DNA of 64,000 nucleotides from Nematopogon swammerdamellus. Taxonomy: Eukaryota; Arthropoda; Insecta; Lepidoptera; Adelidae. The DNA lies in contig OX336353.1 in NCBI GenBank assembly GCA_946902875.1, forward strand, positions 20,535,151 to 20,599,150, given 5' to 3'. The notes under the pieces are model-generated. The model ran no database searches and was not told where the DNA came from. It saw only the letters and a list, made by a program, of their open reading frames with translations. Shown piece by piece: positions 1 through 11,635 of this stretch. The position numbers and the translations under genes were made by a program. How positions within the stretch are numbered: the stretch's first letter is position 1; each line of letters begins with the position of its first letter.

Positions 1-94
1 GCATGAAGACTTGACTGGAGGGAAAAAGGTGAAAATGAAAATACCTCAAAAGATATTGTTCTAATACACTTACGCTTACACAAATATTCAACAG

Positions 95-3000
95 GTTTCG
101 AGAAGCCTTCGGCGATCCAGCAGCGCAGTATTAAGCCGATCGTGAAGGGGCGCGACGTGATCGCACAGGCACAGTCCGGCACAGGCAAGACCGCCACCTT
201 CTCCATCTCCATCCTGCAGTCGCTGGACACCACGCTGCGCGAGACCCAGGTCCTCTGTCTCTCGCCCACGCGCGAGCTTGCCACACAGATTCAGAAGGTA
301 CAATACTTCTTTTTATTATAAAATAAATAAAACAAAACACAATCAGTCGTCCCATATTGTTTGTTTTGTTTTTATTGGAAGCGCGACATATGGCGCCGAA
401 CCACCCATAAGGTGTCTAACGAAGCCCATGGACATTCGGTCGTATGCGGTGGTTGCCATTGCCATGCCGGCCTGACAGGTGCATCATCGACCCTCAGCGT
501 TCTGTTTCCATAAAGTGTCGGCCTTTTAGCGCGCGTGATGTGTTATGGGAAATATGCTTTTTCAGAAAAAAAATGTATCAACACCTATGGCAAATGTATC
601 ATGATTGTAATCGTTACAAAATTTACTACAAATTTATCTATACCTTAACGTTCACTCACCTTAGTTTTGTTTGATTCAAATTTGTGAGTTGAGCATTGCA
701 TGAACATTTCATTTCACAAATATACGTAGTGAGGTTAAGATGTTTTTCGATTAAACACACTCGCGAATAGTAAAAACCTCAAATAATAACACATTCATTT
801 CAGAAAATGTTGTTGTTCCGAATTTATACACAAACATAACAAGTAATGACTAAAAACACAAAAAAACTTATTTATTTGCGGCTAATGCCACCAAAATTCG
901 AAATCAACTGAAAAAAATCTGTTAATTTTTTTCTCTAGGCTGGCTTTTTCACGGTGCCCTACTGAAATCGGGCCCATTAAGTGGTATTTAAAATGTATAC
1001 AATAATGTTAGGTCAAAAATTAACGAAAGAAATGTTAGATGGAAGTTCTGTGTCGAAGCGGACCTGTACCGACGCTGTGTCGTAAACCGCGTGTTGTTCA
1101 AATTCCAAATAAAGTCCCAAGTGCTCAGGAACGCATGGCGGCGCCCCTGAGGGCTAGCTGCAGCGTCCCTGACGGCTAGTGGCGGGGCTTCTGGATGCCT
1201 CGAAATCTTCTCCTGCTTGGAGCCATGTAGTGCTGAGTTGCTTACGTCCTGCTTGCAGGTGATCCTAGCGCTGGGCGATTTCATGAACGTGCAGTGCCAC
1301 GCGTGTATCGGCGGCACCAACCTGGGAGAAGACATTCGCAAGCTCGACTACGGCCAGCACGTTGTCTCCGGCACACCTGGCCGAGTCTTCGGTGATTATC
1401 CTCTTACTCCACTAACACCTGCGTCCTGCTCGGGAACTCATCAGAAGACAATCACATTTTAATCCTTCACCTCTGCGAGCATTATCTAAAAGAATCCCTC
1501 CCATATTAAACTGTGATCTTGACATTGACCGCTTCATATTACCAAAGAAAAAAAAAACATCATTTTGGAAATGTTTTCCATGAATTGTTGGCATGTTTTT
1601 TAGGATTCCGTATCTGTCGTATGGGACCCTATTACTAAGCCTACGCCGTCTGTCTGTCTGTCTGTCTGTCCGTCTGTCCGAGGGCTGTATCTCTTGAACC
1701 GTAATAGGTAGCCCGTTGAAATGTTCACAGAATAGATATTTATTTATTTGGTTTTCTACAAGTAGGACACAACATAACATAAAATAACACAGGTATTCTT
1801 AAATTATATTTATGTCTACTCAATAATGGGAAACACTACATTCTTATACCTAGAGTAAGGGATCGTAACGATCATGCGTTCCGTCCATCGTCGTCCGTTT
1901 GCAAAACAGTGAAGGAAAGAGTAACTAACACCTGGGGCCTTATTCTGAAACCTAACGCCTAATCAGCGAGAGCGGCTCTCGTCTCGTCGCCGTCTGTGTG
2001 TGTGTCTGTATTTTGCACACGCACGCAAACGCGGCTCTCGTCTCGTCGCCGTCTGTCTGGTGTCTGTATTTTGCACACGCACGCAAACTATTACGCAACG
2101 ACATGAGAGTGTGTGACCACCACGAATGAGTGAATGTTGACAGCTATAAATACAAAATTTACCAACATAATAAATTTAAACAATTCGTAAAAATATTTTT
2201 CTTGTATCTTGCATATTATATTAGTGACCGTACCTAATTATAACACCTTTAAAAACATTTCTCTACATGTATTCATTCGCTTTCAGCGGTTTTCATACAT
2301 TATTAAATACTTGTAGTACAAACCTTTCCTAAGTGTTGGTAACACTGAACTGTCGATATCGTCCGTGACGAGAGACGTCTGGCGAGAGGGTCTTGGCTGC
2401 CGCCGAGTCGGTCTCGATTCTCGCTCTCGCGGCGATCGACGATACGTCATAGTGGCGTTCGGAATACCAATTTTCATACAAAAGAGAGCTAAGCGATATT
2501 CGCTCTCGCCTAAGCAAGATCGATTAGGCGTTAGGATTCAGAATAAGGCCCCTGGAGTCGAACGACAACGCGATGATAGATAGATAGATAGAAAATGCTT
2601 TATTGCTCCAGTAAACATTAAACAGTTACAAGTACATTAGAAAATTGACATAAGGTGCAAAGGCGGACTTATATGCATGGACAAAATATGTGTTATTTAT
2701 TATGGCCGTTATAACAACAAATAATAATAAAAATACTCTTTTCGGTAGATGGCGCATACACTTTTTAGTTTCTTGTTTGGGGACCCGCGTGAATTTTTTA
2801 CTTTTTTTTATTTTTATCTATTTATTATCACATTCACATATTCACATTAATTTTAAATATACAGATTTTTATAATCTGTATATTTAAAAATAAAGTAAAT
2901 ATGTGAATGTGATAATAAATAGATAAAAATAAAAAAAAGTAAAAAATTCACGCGGGTCCCCAAACAAGAAACTAAAAAGTGTATGCGCCATCTACCGAAA

Positions 3001-6000
3001 AGAGTATGAAGCATTTTATAAATGGCGCGAGTGGCGCTGACTGTGACATGGCGATACGGAACCCTCGGTGCGCGAGTTTGAACACTCGCACTTGGCCGGT
3101 TTTTTTTAAATATATTATATGTCTGTGTCTCATAAAACTAAAAACTTGAAACACTTTTGCCACATTTTATTCTAATTTCACTTTAGTATACACAGTATAA
3201 CTGAAAACGTTAACATAAATGTATTTAAATGAAAATGTGCTAAACCTTCAGACATGATCCGTCGGCGCGTGCTGCGCACCCGCGCCATCAAGATGCTGGT
3301 TCTGGACGAGGCGGACGAGATGCTGAACAAGGGGTTCAAGGAGCAGATCTACGACGTGTACCGCTACCTGCCGCCCGCCACGCAGGTCGTCCTCATCTCC
3401 GCCACGCTGCCTCACGAGATACTAGAGATGACCTCCAAGTTCATGACTGATCCTATTCGCATTCTGGTCAAACGGTGAGTTATGCATGTGCCACACGTCT
3501 GACAGGTCACATTAGAGAATGCATTTTTTAAAAAGTAAATATTATTTATCTTTATTTACTAATACTTTAAATATAAAGGCTAGCCAAAACAAAATTACAA
3601 AAAAACTGCAAGTTAAATATTACGCATATAAATCTAAAATAATTTTAGATTTATAATGGGCAGTATATACATACTATAATTATTATAGTATGTATAGACG
3701 ACCCATTGGCCCAGTTTAGGCACAAGTTCTTTTTTTTTTGTATAATTTACAGTTTAGTTGCAATCAGTGGCGGCTGGTGACTTCAGTGACCGGTAGTGCG
3801 CTAAGTACCTACCTACTTAAATACCAAATTTCCCAACACATTCCCGTCATGTTATTTTAAGATCGGGACTTCCGAATTTTTTAAACGCCTGCGTTTTATT
3901 ATGTAAGTACCTAGTATGAATATTCTCAAGACACTCAATGAGTTGCAAAAAACAAGAAAAAAAAAACCAAACAAGTTTTTTAACTTATTTTTAGTACCTT
4001 TATGAATACACCGATAGACCACAACACTACTGCAGCTTTCAAAAATAAAACAGTCCAAAAATACTTAAAAAAAAAATTATAAAAATAAAAGCATTTGAAA
4101 AGTAGGAATTGAACCCGGGATCACCAGATTGTAAAACCAACGCTTAGGCAAATATCGGCACCACTTAATTCACAGTATTACGTGACAGAAAGCACAAAAC
4201 CTAACCATAACCCATTTTAAATATTCGCGCGCTAACGGGTATGTGACATCACATGACAGCGCGCTGACTCTAGGTAGACGGCAAAGAGTTTGTAAGACGG
4301 ACTTGTGCGGACGGTATTCACGATATAGCGTCCTTGTTTGGCGCTCGTGCGCCGCACGCAGAACTCCTTTCGGCCCATACTGTTTCTATGAAGTATCTTC
4401 TGTCTCACGCGCCAGCGGTGTTTTGCCGATCCCCATACATTCAGTATGGGAGACCCGCGTGCGATTTATATTCCGCACGGCGCGCGCGTTTACTCGCAAA
4501 AACGTGCCTTGTGATCTATAAAACAGGGTCGAATTCACATTCGTATTTTTTTGGAGTACGATCTTTATGGTTTTAATGTAGTATGTTGTAAGGTATTATT
4601 TATTTTGAGTGAAGTGAAGACTTCTCGTGGTATGGTAGTGCGGCGCACGAGCGCACTTTAGGACCAGCCACCAGTGGTTGCAATACACATACAAAGTCTG
4701 AAGCTCGCCATACGTCGGTGTGAAAGATTTAACAGAATGAACATGATAAAAAATTATTAAGGAACAAAAATTAGAAACCTATTTGGTATAAATCAAAATC
4801 AATAACATAATATTTCAATAACAAACGAATACAAAAATTGCATAATTGAATAATTGAATAATTGATTGGTTGCTGTGCTGAGAGTTGAAAAGTGCAGTAG
4901 ACAGAGCAATATTCACTTCCTCGCGAAACCACGCTCAGTGAGGTACCATGTCGACATATTTCTGTACTATTACTGTATATCCATTCCTTACATACTCACT
5001 CAAATGAACTGCAGATCGAAAAAACTTTAAAGACTAGTTTACAGGAGTGAGGGTCTATAAATTCTCCCCTCACACCATACAAATCAAACTCTTAAAGCCC
5101 CTAATTTATGTTGAATCTCACCTGTACAATAGCCACCTTTTCACTTATGTACAGACTATCTAAAATCTTCTAATGTCCTTGGTTCTTGACAGGGGTCTTC
5201 GGTCCCTGAAAACCACAAGGTTTGCCGTATGCTACGAGTATTATTATGTATGTGGATCTATAAAGTGGGGCTTCCCTTTTAAGCCTGTTTCACCAATGCC
5301 ATAGAATGTCTAATTTCATGCGCTCAAAATAGAGAAGGCTATGGCTCAGCGGAGTGGGGAGGGTCGCGAGACAAAGCCGGCGCGAGGCAGTTTCCTCTTT
5401 ACTAGAGCGGGATGGAATTCACCACGAGGCACTTACGATAAAACAAAGCGAAGGCGAATAATGCGCAAATCTTTTTTTATTTTAATAAGTATGAAAAATT
5501 TTAGCTTTGTGACTTTTTTAAATTATGGTTCACTCAAGAATATTAAATTGTATTTGGAGAAAAATTATAAAAAATGTACATTAATTCTTTATATTTTTAC
5601 AGTAGAAATTGCTGTAAAAATAGAGGAATATTCGGATTTTTTTTCTATCGAGTGAAGTTGCTTGCTGTTTCAACCTTTTGGTTCACTAAAGATAATCCTG
5701 TAGATCAAAAACCGAAAACATCCCCTATACCTATTTATAACTTTTCACAAGTGTGCATCAATTCGAAAGTACAGACACATACAGATGACCCGGGTTGGTG
5801 TTCTGTGTCCCGTGTCTAACAACAAAGCGGAAAATTAAAGAAGCATTTCATGTCGGCAGTGACGAGTTGACGCTGGAAGGCATCAAGCAGTTCTTCGTGG
5901 CGGTGGAGCGCGAGGAGTGGAAGTTCGACACTCTGTGCGACCTGTACGACACGCTGACCATCACCCAGGCGGTCATCTTCTGCAACACCAAGCGCAAGGT

Positions 6001-8396
6001 GGACTGGCTGACGGAGAAGATGCGCGAGGCGAACTTCACCGTGAGCTCCATGCACGGCGACATGCCGCAGAAGGAGAGGGACAACATTATGAAGGAGTTC
6101 CGCTCGGGACAGAGGTGAGCCTCATTCTAGTCGAACTTACAGTGTTTTTTTTTTTATTTAATACGGTATGGGTGGCTGGGTCGGAGGGGCCAAAGCGCAT
6201 GCTCCGACCAGCCAATATCACCTCCGAGAAGGTAGATGCCATACCGGAGACTTCCCTGGATTGCTGGCTATACTGGACTAGAGGAGAACACAACCGAGGT
6301 TGCTATGCGGCCATCTCACATCCAGTACGGTGGTACCAACCCAGTCGGCTACAATTTGAGACTACCACCTAGTAAGTGGCAAGGGAAGGGGCCTACAGCT
6401 GTCAGTCTAACATAAAAATGTTCAGTTATTTTACTTCTGACATATATGTAATTATATCTACCGCTAGGTTGGCATCGTCACATGCTGTCATATTTTCACA
6501 TGGGGCATAATATTTTCCCCATAATAGTGGAAAATAAATTACGAATAGGTACGTTTCATACAATTTGAGAAACGCAGCATACATGTACCGTGTGGGGCCG
6601 GTACTTTAAAAGAATAGCCCCACTGCATCTCTCCCCGTGTATGTCGTAAAAGGCGACTATGGGATATGACCCCTTCTTATATTACTAGGTGATAGGGTTT
6701 AACCCGCCCGCGTTGGTACCACCGCACTGAATGAAAGGTCGGTCGAAACGGCTATGTAAATAGTTTGTGTTTTCCGTCCAGTTCAGTGTAGCCGGCACGA
6801 CCGAAGGGAAGCACTGACGTGGCACCAAGTTCACCCGGTGTTATGGGCTGACATCACGGATGTTGAAGGTGATGTAGTCAACCGTGTCAGATTCCATAAA
6901 AAAAAAAAATAGGTTGGCATCATCACATGCTGTCATATTTTCACATGAGGCATAATATTTTCCCCGTAATAGTGGAAAATAAATTATGAATAGATACGTT
7001 TCATACAATTTGAGAAACGCAGCATATCGGGCGCCGGATGCATGTCAGGCGATGCGTGTCAGACTTGATCAGCCTCCGTTCGTGAACTTAAGCCCACCTG
7101 GGCGCAGTCAGAACTTGGGTGGGTGATCGTTGAGGCTGACTGTGGTTTTAATTCCACGTAACACTGTAGGTCCCTTTCCTTCTTACCTTTCTATGTGGTA
7201 CAAACCCCCCGGGTTGATATGCACTGAATGAAAAGTGTATATGTAAATAGTTCGTGTTTTCTGTTCAGTTCAGTGTCGCAGACACGGCCAAGGGGAAGCA
7301 CTGACGTGGCACCTAGTTCACTAAGGTGTTAGGGGCTGACATCACGGGTGTTGGTTGATCCCACCATGTCATTTGAAGAAAAAAAATCAAACCAATCCCA
7401 CTTCTATTGTCGTTCAATAATGTATTTTAAAGATGCGGATCTGGATATATAATATCATTACTCTGTAGCTTGTTTCTAAAACAGCGTGAAAAAAGTCTTG
7501 GCTACCTGACCGTTTAAGTTTCGTTGCAGCATGTCTACTAGGTCATATTTGTCTGAATTGTAGTTAATTAGTCTAGCTAAATTTAATTTCTTGTTTGTTT
7601 TGTTTTTTTTTTCTCTGTATTTTTAGTGTTTATTAGTACCTAGTAGTTGGTAGTTTGGTTTTATTTTATTTTATACTTGGAATATTTATTGTAAATATTA
7701 TCATTGTTTTTTGTTAGCCATTAAGTTCATTGTGTGCTTTAAATTTTGGAGAGTTGACTGATTTTGAAATGTGGTGAGAAATTTGTGTATTGTGTCAACT
7801 ACTCTGTTGAAGTAATTTTTTTTTTTTTATGGAATCTGACACGGTTGGCTACTTCACCTACAACATCCGTGATGTCAGCCCATACCCAGAACACTGGGTG
7901 AACTTGTTGCCACGTCAGTGCTTCCCTTCGGTCGTGCCGGCTACACTGAACTGGACGGAAAAACATAAACTATAAACATAAAGCTGTTTCGACCGACCTT
8001 TCATTCAGTGCGGTGGTATCAACCCGGGCGGGTTAAACGCTAATGTAAGAATTAATATAAGAAGGGAGTCATATCCCTTAGTCGCCTTTTACGACATACA
8101 CTTCTATTGTCGTTCAATAACGTCAAAATGTTGAATGTGGCAGTCGCGTGCTGATAACGACGGACGTGTGGGCGCGCGGCATCGACGTGCAGCAAGTGTC
8201 GCTCGTCATCAACTACGACCTGCCCAACAACCGCGAGCTCTACATCCACCGCATCGGCCGCTCGGGCCGCTTCGGTCGCAAGGGTGTCGCCATCAACTTC
8301 GTCAAGTCGGACGATATCAGGATATTGAGAGACATCGAGCAGTACTACTCTACGCAGATTGACGAGATGCCCATGAACGTGGCCGATTTAATATAA
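95..8396 (+). CDS. eIF4A3: eIF4A3 (eIF4AIII), DEAD-box RNA helicase of the exon junction complex; 5' end off window
   Basis: ATP-dependent DEAD-box helicase that clamps spliced mRNA as the core of the exon junction complex. Exons read from splice sites: 95-297, 1259-1391, 3252-3474, 5860-6114, 8144-8396; all have AG acceptors, the first four have GT donors, and phases match at every junction. Together they encode 354 residues plus a split first codon; the family is about 411 residues, so roughly 57 N-terminal residues lie upstream. Visible motifs: Q-motif region [10 protein letters not shown], Walker [27 protein letters not shown] (VLDEADE), SAT (LISATLP), then in RecA2 [19 protein letters not shown] and [13 protein letters not shown]. 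The C-terminus [11 protein letters not shown] is diagnostic of eIF4AIII rather than eIF4A1/2. Exon bodies are GC-rich against AT-rich introns. The last two exons are repeated downstream in a tandem duplication. Identity is very secure; exact transcript ends are not. Confidence 0.96.
360..480 (-). repeat. SINE-like fragment in eIF4A3 intron
   Basis: The stretch containing GCGACATATGGCGCCGAACC and CATGCCGGCCTGACAGGT matches, in reverse orientation, 33980-34095. The family is dispersed and non-coding. The rest of the 298-1258 intron shows no gene. Confidence 0.5.
1651..1680. repeat. (TCTG)n microsatellite within a dispersed repeat
   Basis: TCTG units inside a dispersed repeat that starts near 1600 (GGATTCCGTATCTGTCGTA...). 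The same repeat family occurs at about 9690-9740, 10425-10800, 25011-25110, 25970-26060, 44500-44590, 55310-55395 and 61230-61300. Confidence 0.55.
1934..2552. mobile_element. MITE with ~30-bp inverted termini in eIF4A3 intron
   Basis: The left end GGGGCCTTATTCTGAAACCT is mirrored at the right end (2520-2552) with one mismatch over about 30 bases. Inside is a ~60-bp tandem duplication containing GGCTCTCGTCTCGTCGCCGT (about 1975-2088). No coding capacity. I could not define a target duplication. Confidence 0.65.
2734..3006. repeat. near-perfect inverted repeat (~130-bp arms)
   Basis: The left arm begins TACTCTTTTCGGTAGATGGC and the right arm ends with its reverse complement at 3006; the arms meet around 2870 at an AT-rich centre. 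It appears to be a head-to-head copy of part of the dispersed repeat also found near 10530 and 55040. It sits in the eIF4A3 intron 1392-3251. Confidence 0.8.
3765..4676. mobile_element. hAT-type non-autonomous element with perfect 8-bp target duplication
   Basis: Ends CAGTGGCGGCTGGT... and ...ACCAGCCACCAGTG are imperfect inverted repeats flanked by GTTGCAAT at 3757-3764 and 4677-4684. Length 912 bp. The same family occurs at 49121-50076. It contains a tRNA-like B-box segment (about 4108-4125, GAATTGAACCCGGGAT). No transposase ORF. The left breakpoint of the 6,959-bp duplication lies inside it at 4317. Confidence 0.88.
6138..6400 (-). mobile_element. SINE family B copy in eIF4A3 intron
   Basis: Begins with a T-run (poly(A) of the minus strand) and continues through GGGTGGCTGGGTCGGAGGGG and CTCCGACCAGCCAATATCAC. 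It matches copies at 43589-43998 (the longest, with a tRNA-like head) and 47026-47290, and a fragment at 39017-39113. Duplicated at 13097-13359. Confidence 0.7.
6465..7026. repeat. 117-bp direct repeats bracketing a SINE
   Basis: 6465-6581 and 6910-7026 are near-identical (TAGGTTGGCATC...GAAACGCAGCATA). SINE copy 6586-6909 lies between them, and a second, different SINE copy begins directly after the second repeat. The same arrangement is present 6,959 bp downstream. Confidence 0.8.
6586..6909 (+). mobile_element. SINE family A copy (body and poly(A) tail)
   Basis: Shares the body GGTACCACCGCACTGAATGA...GTTCAGTGTAGCCGGCACGA...GGGCTGACATCACGGATGTT and an A-run tail with the full copies at 57963-58350 and 53509-53906. 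Its 5' part (TGGGGCCGGTACTTTAAAAG) differs from the 5S-like head. Copy at 13545-13868. Confidence 0.7.
7027..7390 (+). mobile_element. SINE family A copy with diverged 5S-like head
   Basis: The head contains GAACTTAAGCCCACCTGGGC and GTCAGAACTTGGGTGGGTGA, recognisable as a diverged 5S rRNA internal-promoter region, followed by the common family body and an A-rich end. Copy at 13986-14349. Confidence 0.65.
7828..8098 (-). mobile_element. SINE family A copy, minus orientation
   Basis: T-run, then the reverse complement of the family body. It ends about 45 bases before the acceptor of the last eIF4A3 exon. A 22-bp sequence around CTTCTATTGTCGTTCAATAA occurs both at about 7400-7421 and just after the SINE at about 8100-8121. 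Confidence 0.7.
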
Positions 8397-8447
8397 GCTT
8401 TATAAGTTTACTCTATTGTAGCTATTGTGCGGTGTGAAGTTTTGATG

Positions 8448-8453
8448 AATAAA
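8448..8453 (+). terminator. poly(A) signal of eIF4A3
   Basis: Canonical AATAAA 52 bases after the eIF4A3 stop codon. An identical copy lies at 15407-15412 in the duplicated unit. Confidence 0.7.
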
Positions 8454-8515
8454 GTATTGGAATGAAAATTAAATCCTGACAACAGCATTGGAGACAGAAA
8501 AGGTTTCGCACTTAC

Positions 8516-8686
8516 CGGCGACGGCGTCACGGTGACACGGCGAAGGTACTTGATGGTGGCAAGTTTTTGGTCACGCTTCAAAGGACTCAAATAGACCAAA
8601 TATTCGCGCAGGCTGTCAACACTTGGTTTGTTCAGTTGCGTCCGATTCTTGTGAATTTCAACATCCACCAGCGCCTTCTTTTCCAT
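8516..8686 (-). CDS. orphan first coding exon of an unidentified gene
   Basis: On the minus strand an ATG at 8686 opens a 57-codon reading frame starting MEKKALVDVEIHKNRTQLNK and ending ...VTVTPSP at a strong GTAAGT donor (donor GT at 8514-8515). Third-position GC is higher than in the surroundings, which suggests real coding sequence. The intron would run leftwards into the eIF4A3 3' end, giving a tail-to-head overlap on opposite strands; I found no convincing second exon there. I do not recognise the family. It could also be a relic of an unknown element. Confidence 0.4.
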
Positions 8687-10424
8687 GGACTTTTAGTAAT
8701 TTTGTACTTGTGCAGACATAGCATGTAGTATTGCGCATTAAGATAATAATACAGAGCTGCGGCTGTCAACGTGTCCATCTTGGGAGCGCAGCAAGGCAAA
8801 TAAGGCAAACATGCAAGTTATTCGCTATTTGAGTCCATGTGTAGATGCCCGATTTGTGTATGTTTGTTGGCGCTAAAATGTTGACCAAATAACTGCGATA
8901 ACATACGAATACGCTAAACCAAGTGAAGTGCCACCATTATACATGTTTGTTGCACTGCTGTCGTGCCGTCTTTCTTCTTCTTTTTTTAATGATGGCAACC
9001 AAACGAATAGTGCCTCTGTTTATTACTGCCAGTATCCAGTGAAGCTGTCGCGTCGTCGTTGAATGTGGCGCAGCAGCAAGCGGTGCTGTCACGCGCAGTC
9101 TAGGCGCAAGTGACTATATAGTGACAGCAGTGATGCGAGTGTGATTTTAGGTTTTGTTGTCGTTGCTGATACATATTTAATGTGTCCGCAATACTGTTAC
9201 CGTTTTCAAAATAAACACAGCTGCTATGTGTTTCTGTAAGTTCTTTCAATCTAAGTATGTAAAAAAAAAATATTATTGTAATAAATTTTATGAACAATTA
9301 CTTTGTTTTATTGTCTTGACGAGAATTGCTTTGATTTAAAAAAAATTGGATACAAGAGTTCATTAAGTATTACTGGCCCAGTGCGAGTTCAATTAGCGCA
9401 CAGAAGGTTCCTTTCCGTACCACAACGTAATTGGCCAGTTTTTATTATTTGTTGTTTTATCTGAGTTTATAATTGCACCAAGGTTGGCGCTTGCATGTAT
9501 TACCTTTTTTACAATAGAGCAAAAACAAGAAAACAGAATAAGCATGTTTCTTGTATGGGGATCCCACTTAATTTTTTTTTAATATGATTTGTTGCTATAT
9601 CCTCCAATGTCCTCCATAATATAACACATATTCTGTGAAAATTTCTACCGGCTAGCTAATACGGTCCAAGAGATTGTAGCCATTTAAAGGTAGGACAGAC
9701 GGCGGCGTTGGCTTAGTATTAGGCTTCCGTACCAGTACCAGACTAATTGATACATTAAGTATCAAATTTATTTATTTATTTTTATTTATTTTTTGACATT
9801 GTACTACAACGTGGTATGAATATTTATAATTTACATGACTTGATACGATATGTATCAACAATTTCTGACAAAGGCTCTATACACCTGACTTTATTTATAC
9901 TTTTACTTTTGATTTTATGTGGTCAGAATTATCAAGTTTAAATTATAGTTATTCTAGCTCTCAAACTATATCTTAACTCTGTAAGCGGTGTCTATTGTGT
10001 AGCTAGTCACAATGTATTGTAATTGAAGACGTTAAAAAAAGAACCCTGCGAAGTTTCTTGCCCGCTCTTCTTTGTGGGTGTAATCGAACCGGATTGTAAA
10101 AACTAAACAGGACGAATTCAAGCGCAGTGTACTACCATACGAATGATGAATAAAGAATAAAGTACGATACGGAACCCTAAAAATATGGTTTTACACTATT
10201 GTTAAAAACATGCAACAGAGAAACCTGACTTGAAATGTTCCATGCAGATGAACACAACATTAATATCAGTAAAACAATCATTCATTATTATCAATTTAAT
10301 TGTTGTTTTCAGATTATCATATGTATAATAAGTAGATACTACAGATGTATACATACATACATATAGCTTTTAACCTTGAAATGTCATGCTAAATAATTAT
10401 ATTACTCGTAATTGAAAGAAGGAA

Positions 10425-10800
10425 AAAAAACTGGCCAAGCGGGAGTCGAACTCGCACACTGAGGGTTCTGTATCGCCATGTCATGGTCAGTGCCACTCAC
10501 GCCATCTATTTATTAGTTAAAATGCTTCATAATCTTTTCGGTATTTGGTAGATGGCTATACATATAGATGGATACACTTTTTAGTTTTTTATATGGGAAC
10601 CCCACTGAATTTTTTACTTTTTCTTATTTCTGTTATTTGTTGTTATATCGGCCACAATAACACATATTCTGTGAAAATTTCAGCATTGAAGAGATACAGC
10701 CTTCGGACAGACAGACAGACAGACGGCGTAGGCTTAGTAATAGGGATAGTAATAGGTAGGTAGTAATAGTAATAGGTACGACGGATACGGAACCCTAAAA
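10425..10800 (+). repeat. dispersed repeat with GACA-rich end
   Basis: Runs from GCCAAGCGGGAGTCGAACTC through (CAGA)n to ATACGGAACCCTAAAA. The family recurs throughout the window and is close to identical at 17384-17759 through the segmental duplication. No coding potential. The flanking 8700-10425 and 10800-11275 stretches contain only similar repeat debris and no gene. Confidence 0.6.
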
Positions 10801-11275
10801 AACAAGGCAGAAAGCTAAATGAAACAGTTTCTCAAGAACAAGAAAACTCCAGGCATTGTTACATTAATAATTTTATTTTAGTAAATAACTACATGGTGCC
10901 ATAAGTATGATTTCTTTTACCCAAATAATCATCCCACAAGACCAGCTCCACTTATTTTTATGAAATAAATGCAGAGTACACCTGTCGCAGGATAATGACA
11001 AAGCGGCGTGCTTGTGCTGTTGCGTCAGTCGGGTGAGATGCACCAACCGGCAGTCGCCCTACCACCCGTAATCTGCATCAAACCTCAGGCGCGCCACCAT
11101 TTACTCTTTGGCCACCATCTATATGGTGGCGCTAACACACCCGGCTTTCCTTATCCTGCGATATTTAGATCCTTCGATGTATAAAATATTGAGCCGTTCT
11201 GAACATTACTCAATCTACTTCTTTGACGTCATGTTCTGTTACTTGTGTACTGAAGTATATTAATTATCTGACATT

Positions 11276-11635
11276 TTCACGATATAGCGTCCTTGTTTGG
11301 CGCTCGTGCGCCGCACGCAGAACTCCTTTCGGCCCATACTGTTTCTATGAAGTATCTTCTGTCTCACGCGCCAGCGGTGTTTTGCCGATCCCCATACATT
11401 CAGTATGGGAGACCCGCGTGCGATTTATATTCCGCACGGCGCGCGCGTTTACTCGCAAAAACGTGCCTTGTGATCTATAAAACAGGGTCGAATTCACATT
11501 CGTATTTTTTTGGAGTACGATCTTTATGGTTTTAATGTAGTATGTTGTAAGGTATTATTTATTTTGAGTGAAGTGAAGACTTCTCGTGGTATGGTAGTGC
11601 GGCGCACGAGCGCACTTTAGGACCAGCCACCAGTG
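11276..11635. mobile_element. truncated copy of the hAT element at the duplication junction
   Basis: The right 360 bp of the 3765-4676 element, starting abruptly at the duplication junction and followed by its right target-duplication sequence GTTGCAAT (11636-11643). Confidence 0.85.

Larger units (their letters stand above)
4317..11275. repeat. tandem segmental duplication, copy 1 (6,959 bp)
   Basis: The segment starting TTCACGATATAGCG at 4317 repeats at 11276 with a constant offset of 6,959. It carries the right part of a hAT element, eIF4A3 exons 4 and 5 (as counted in this window), several SINEs and the orphan minus-strand exon. Reading both copies I noticed one difference (A at 6994, G at 13953), so the event is very recent or is an assembly artefact. 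Confidence 0.95.

Noticed and set aside
5341..5819. Two plus-strand frames (104 and 81 codons) upstream of an eIF4A3 exon, repeated at 12300-12778
   Set aside because: AT-rich intron sequence, low-complexity peptides, and duplicated only because of the segmental duplication.
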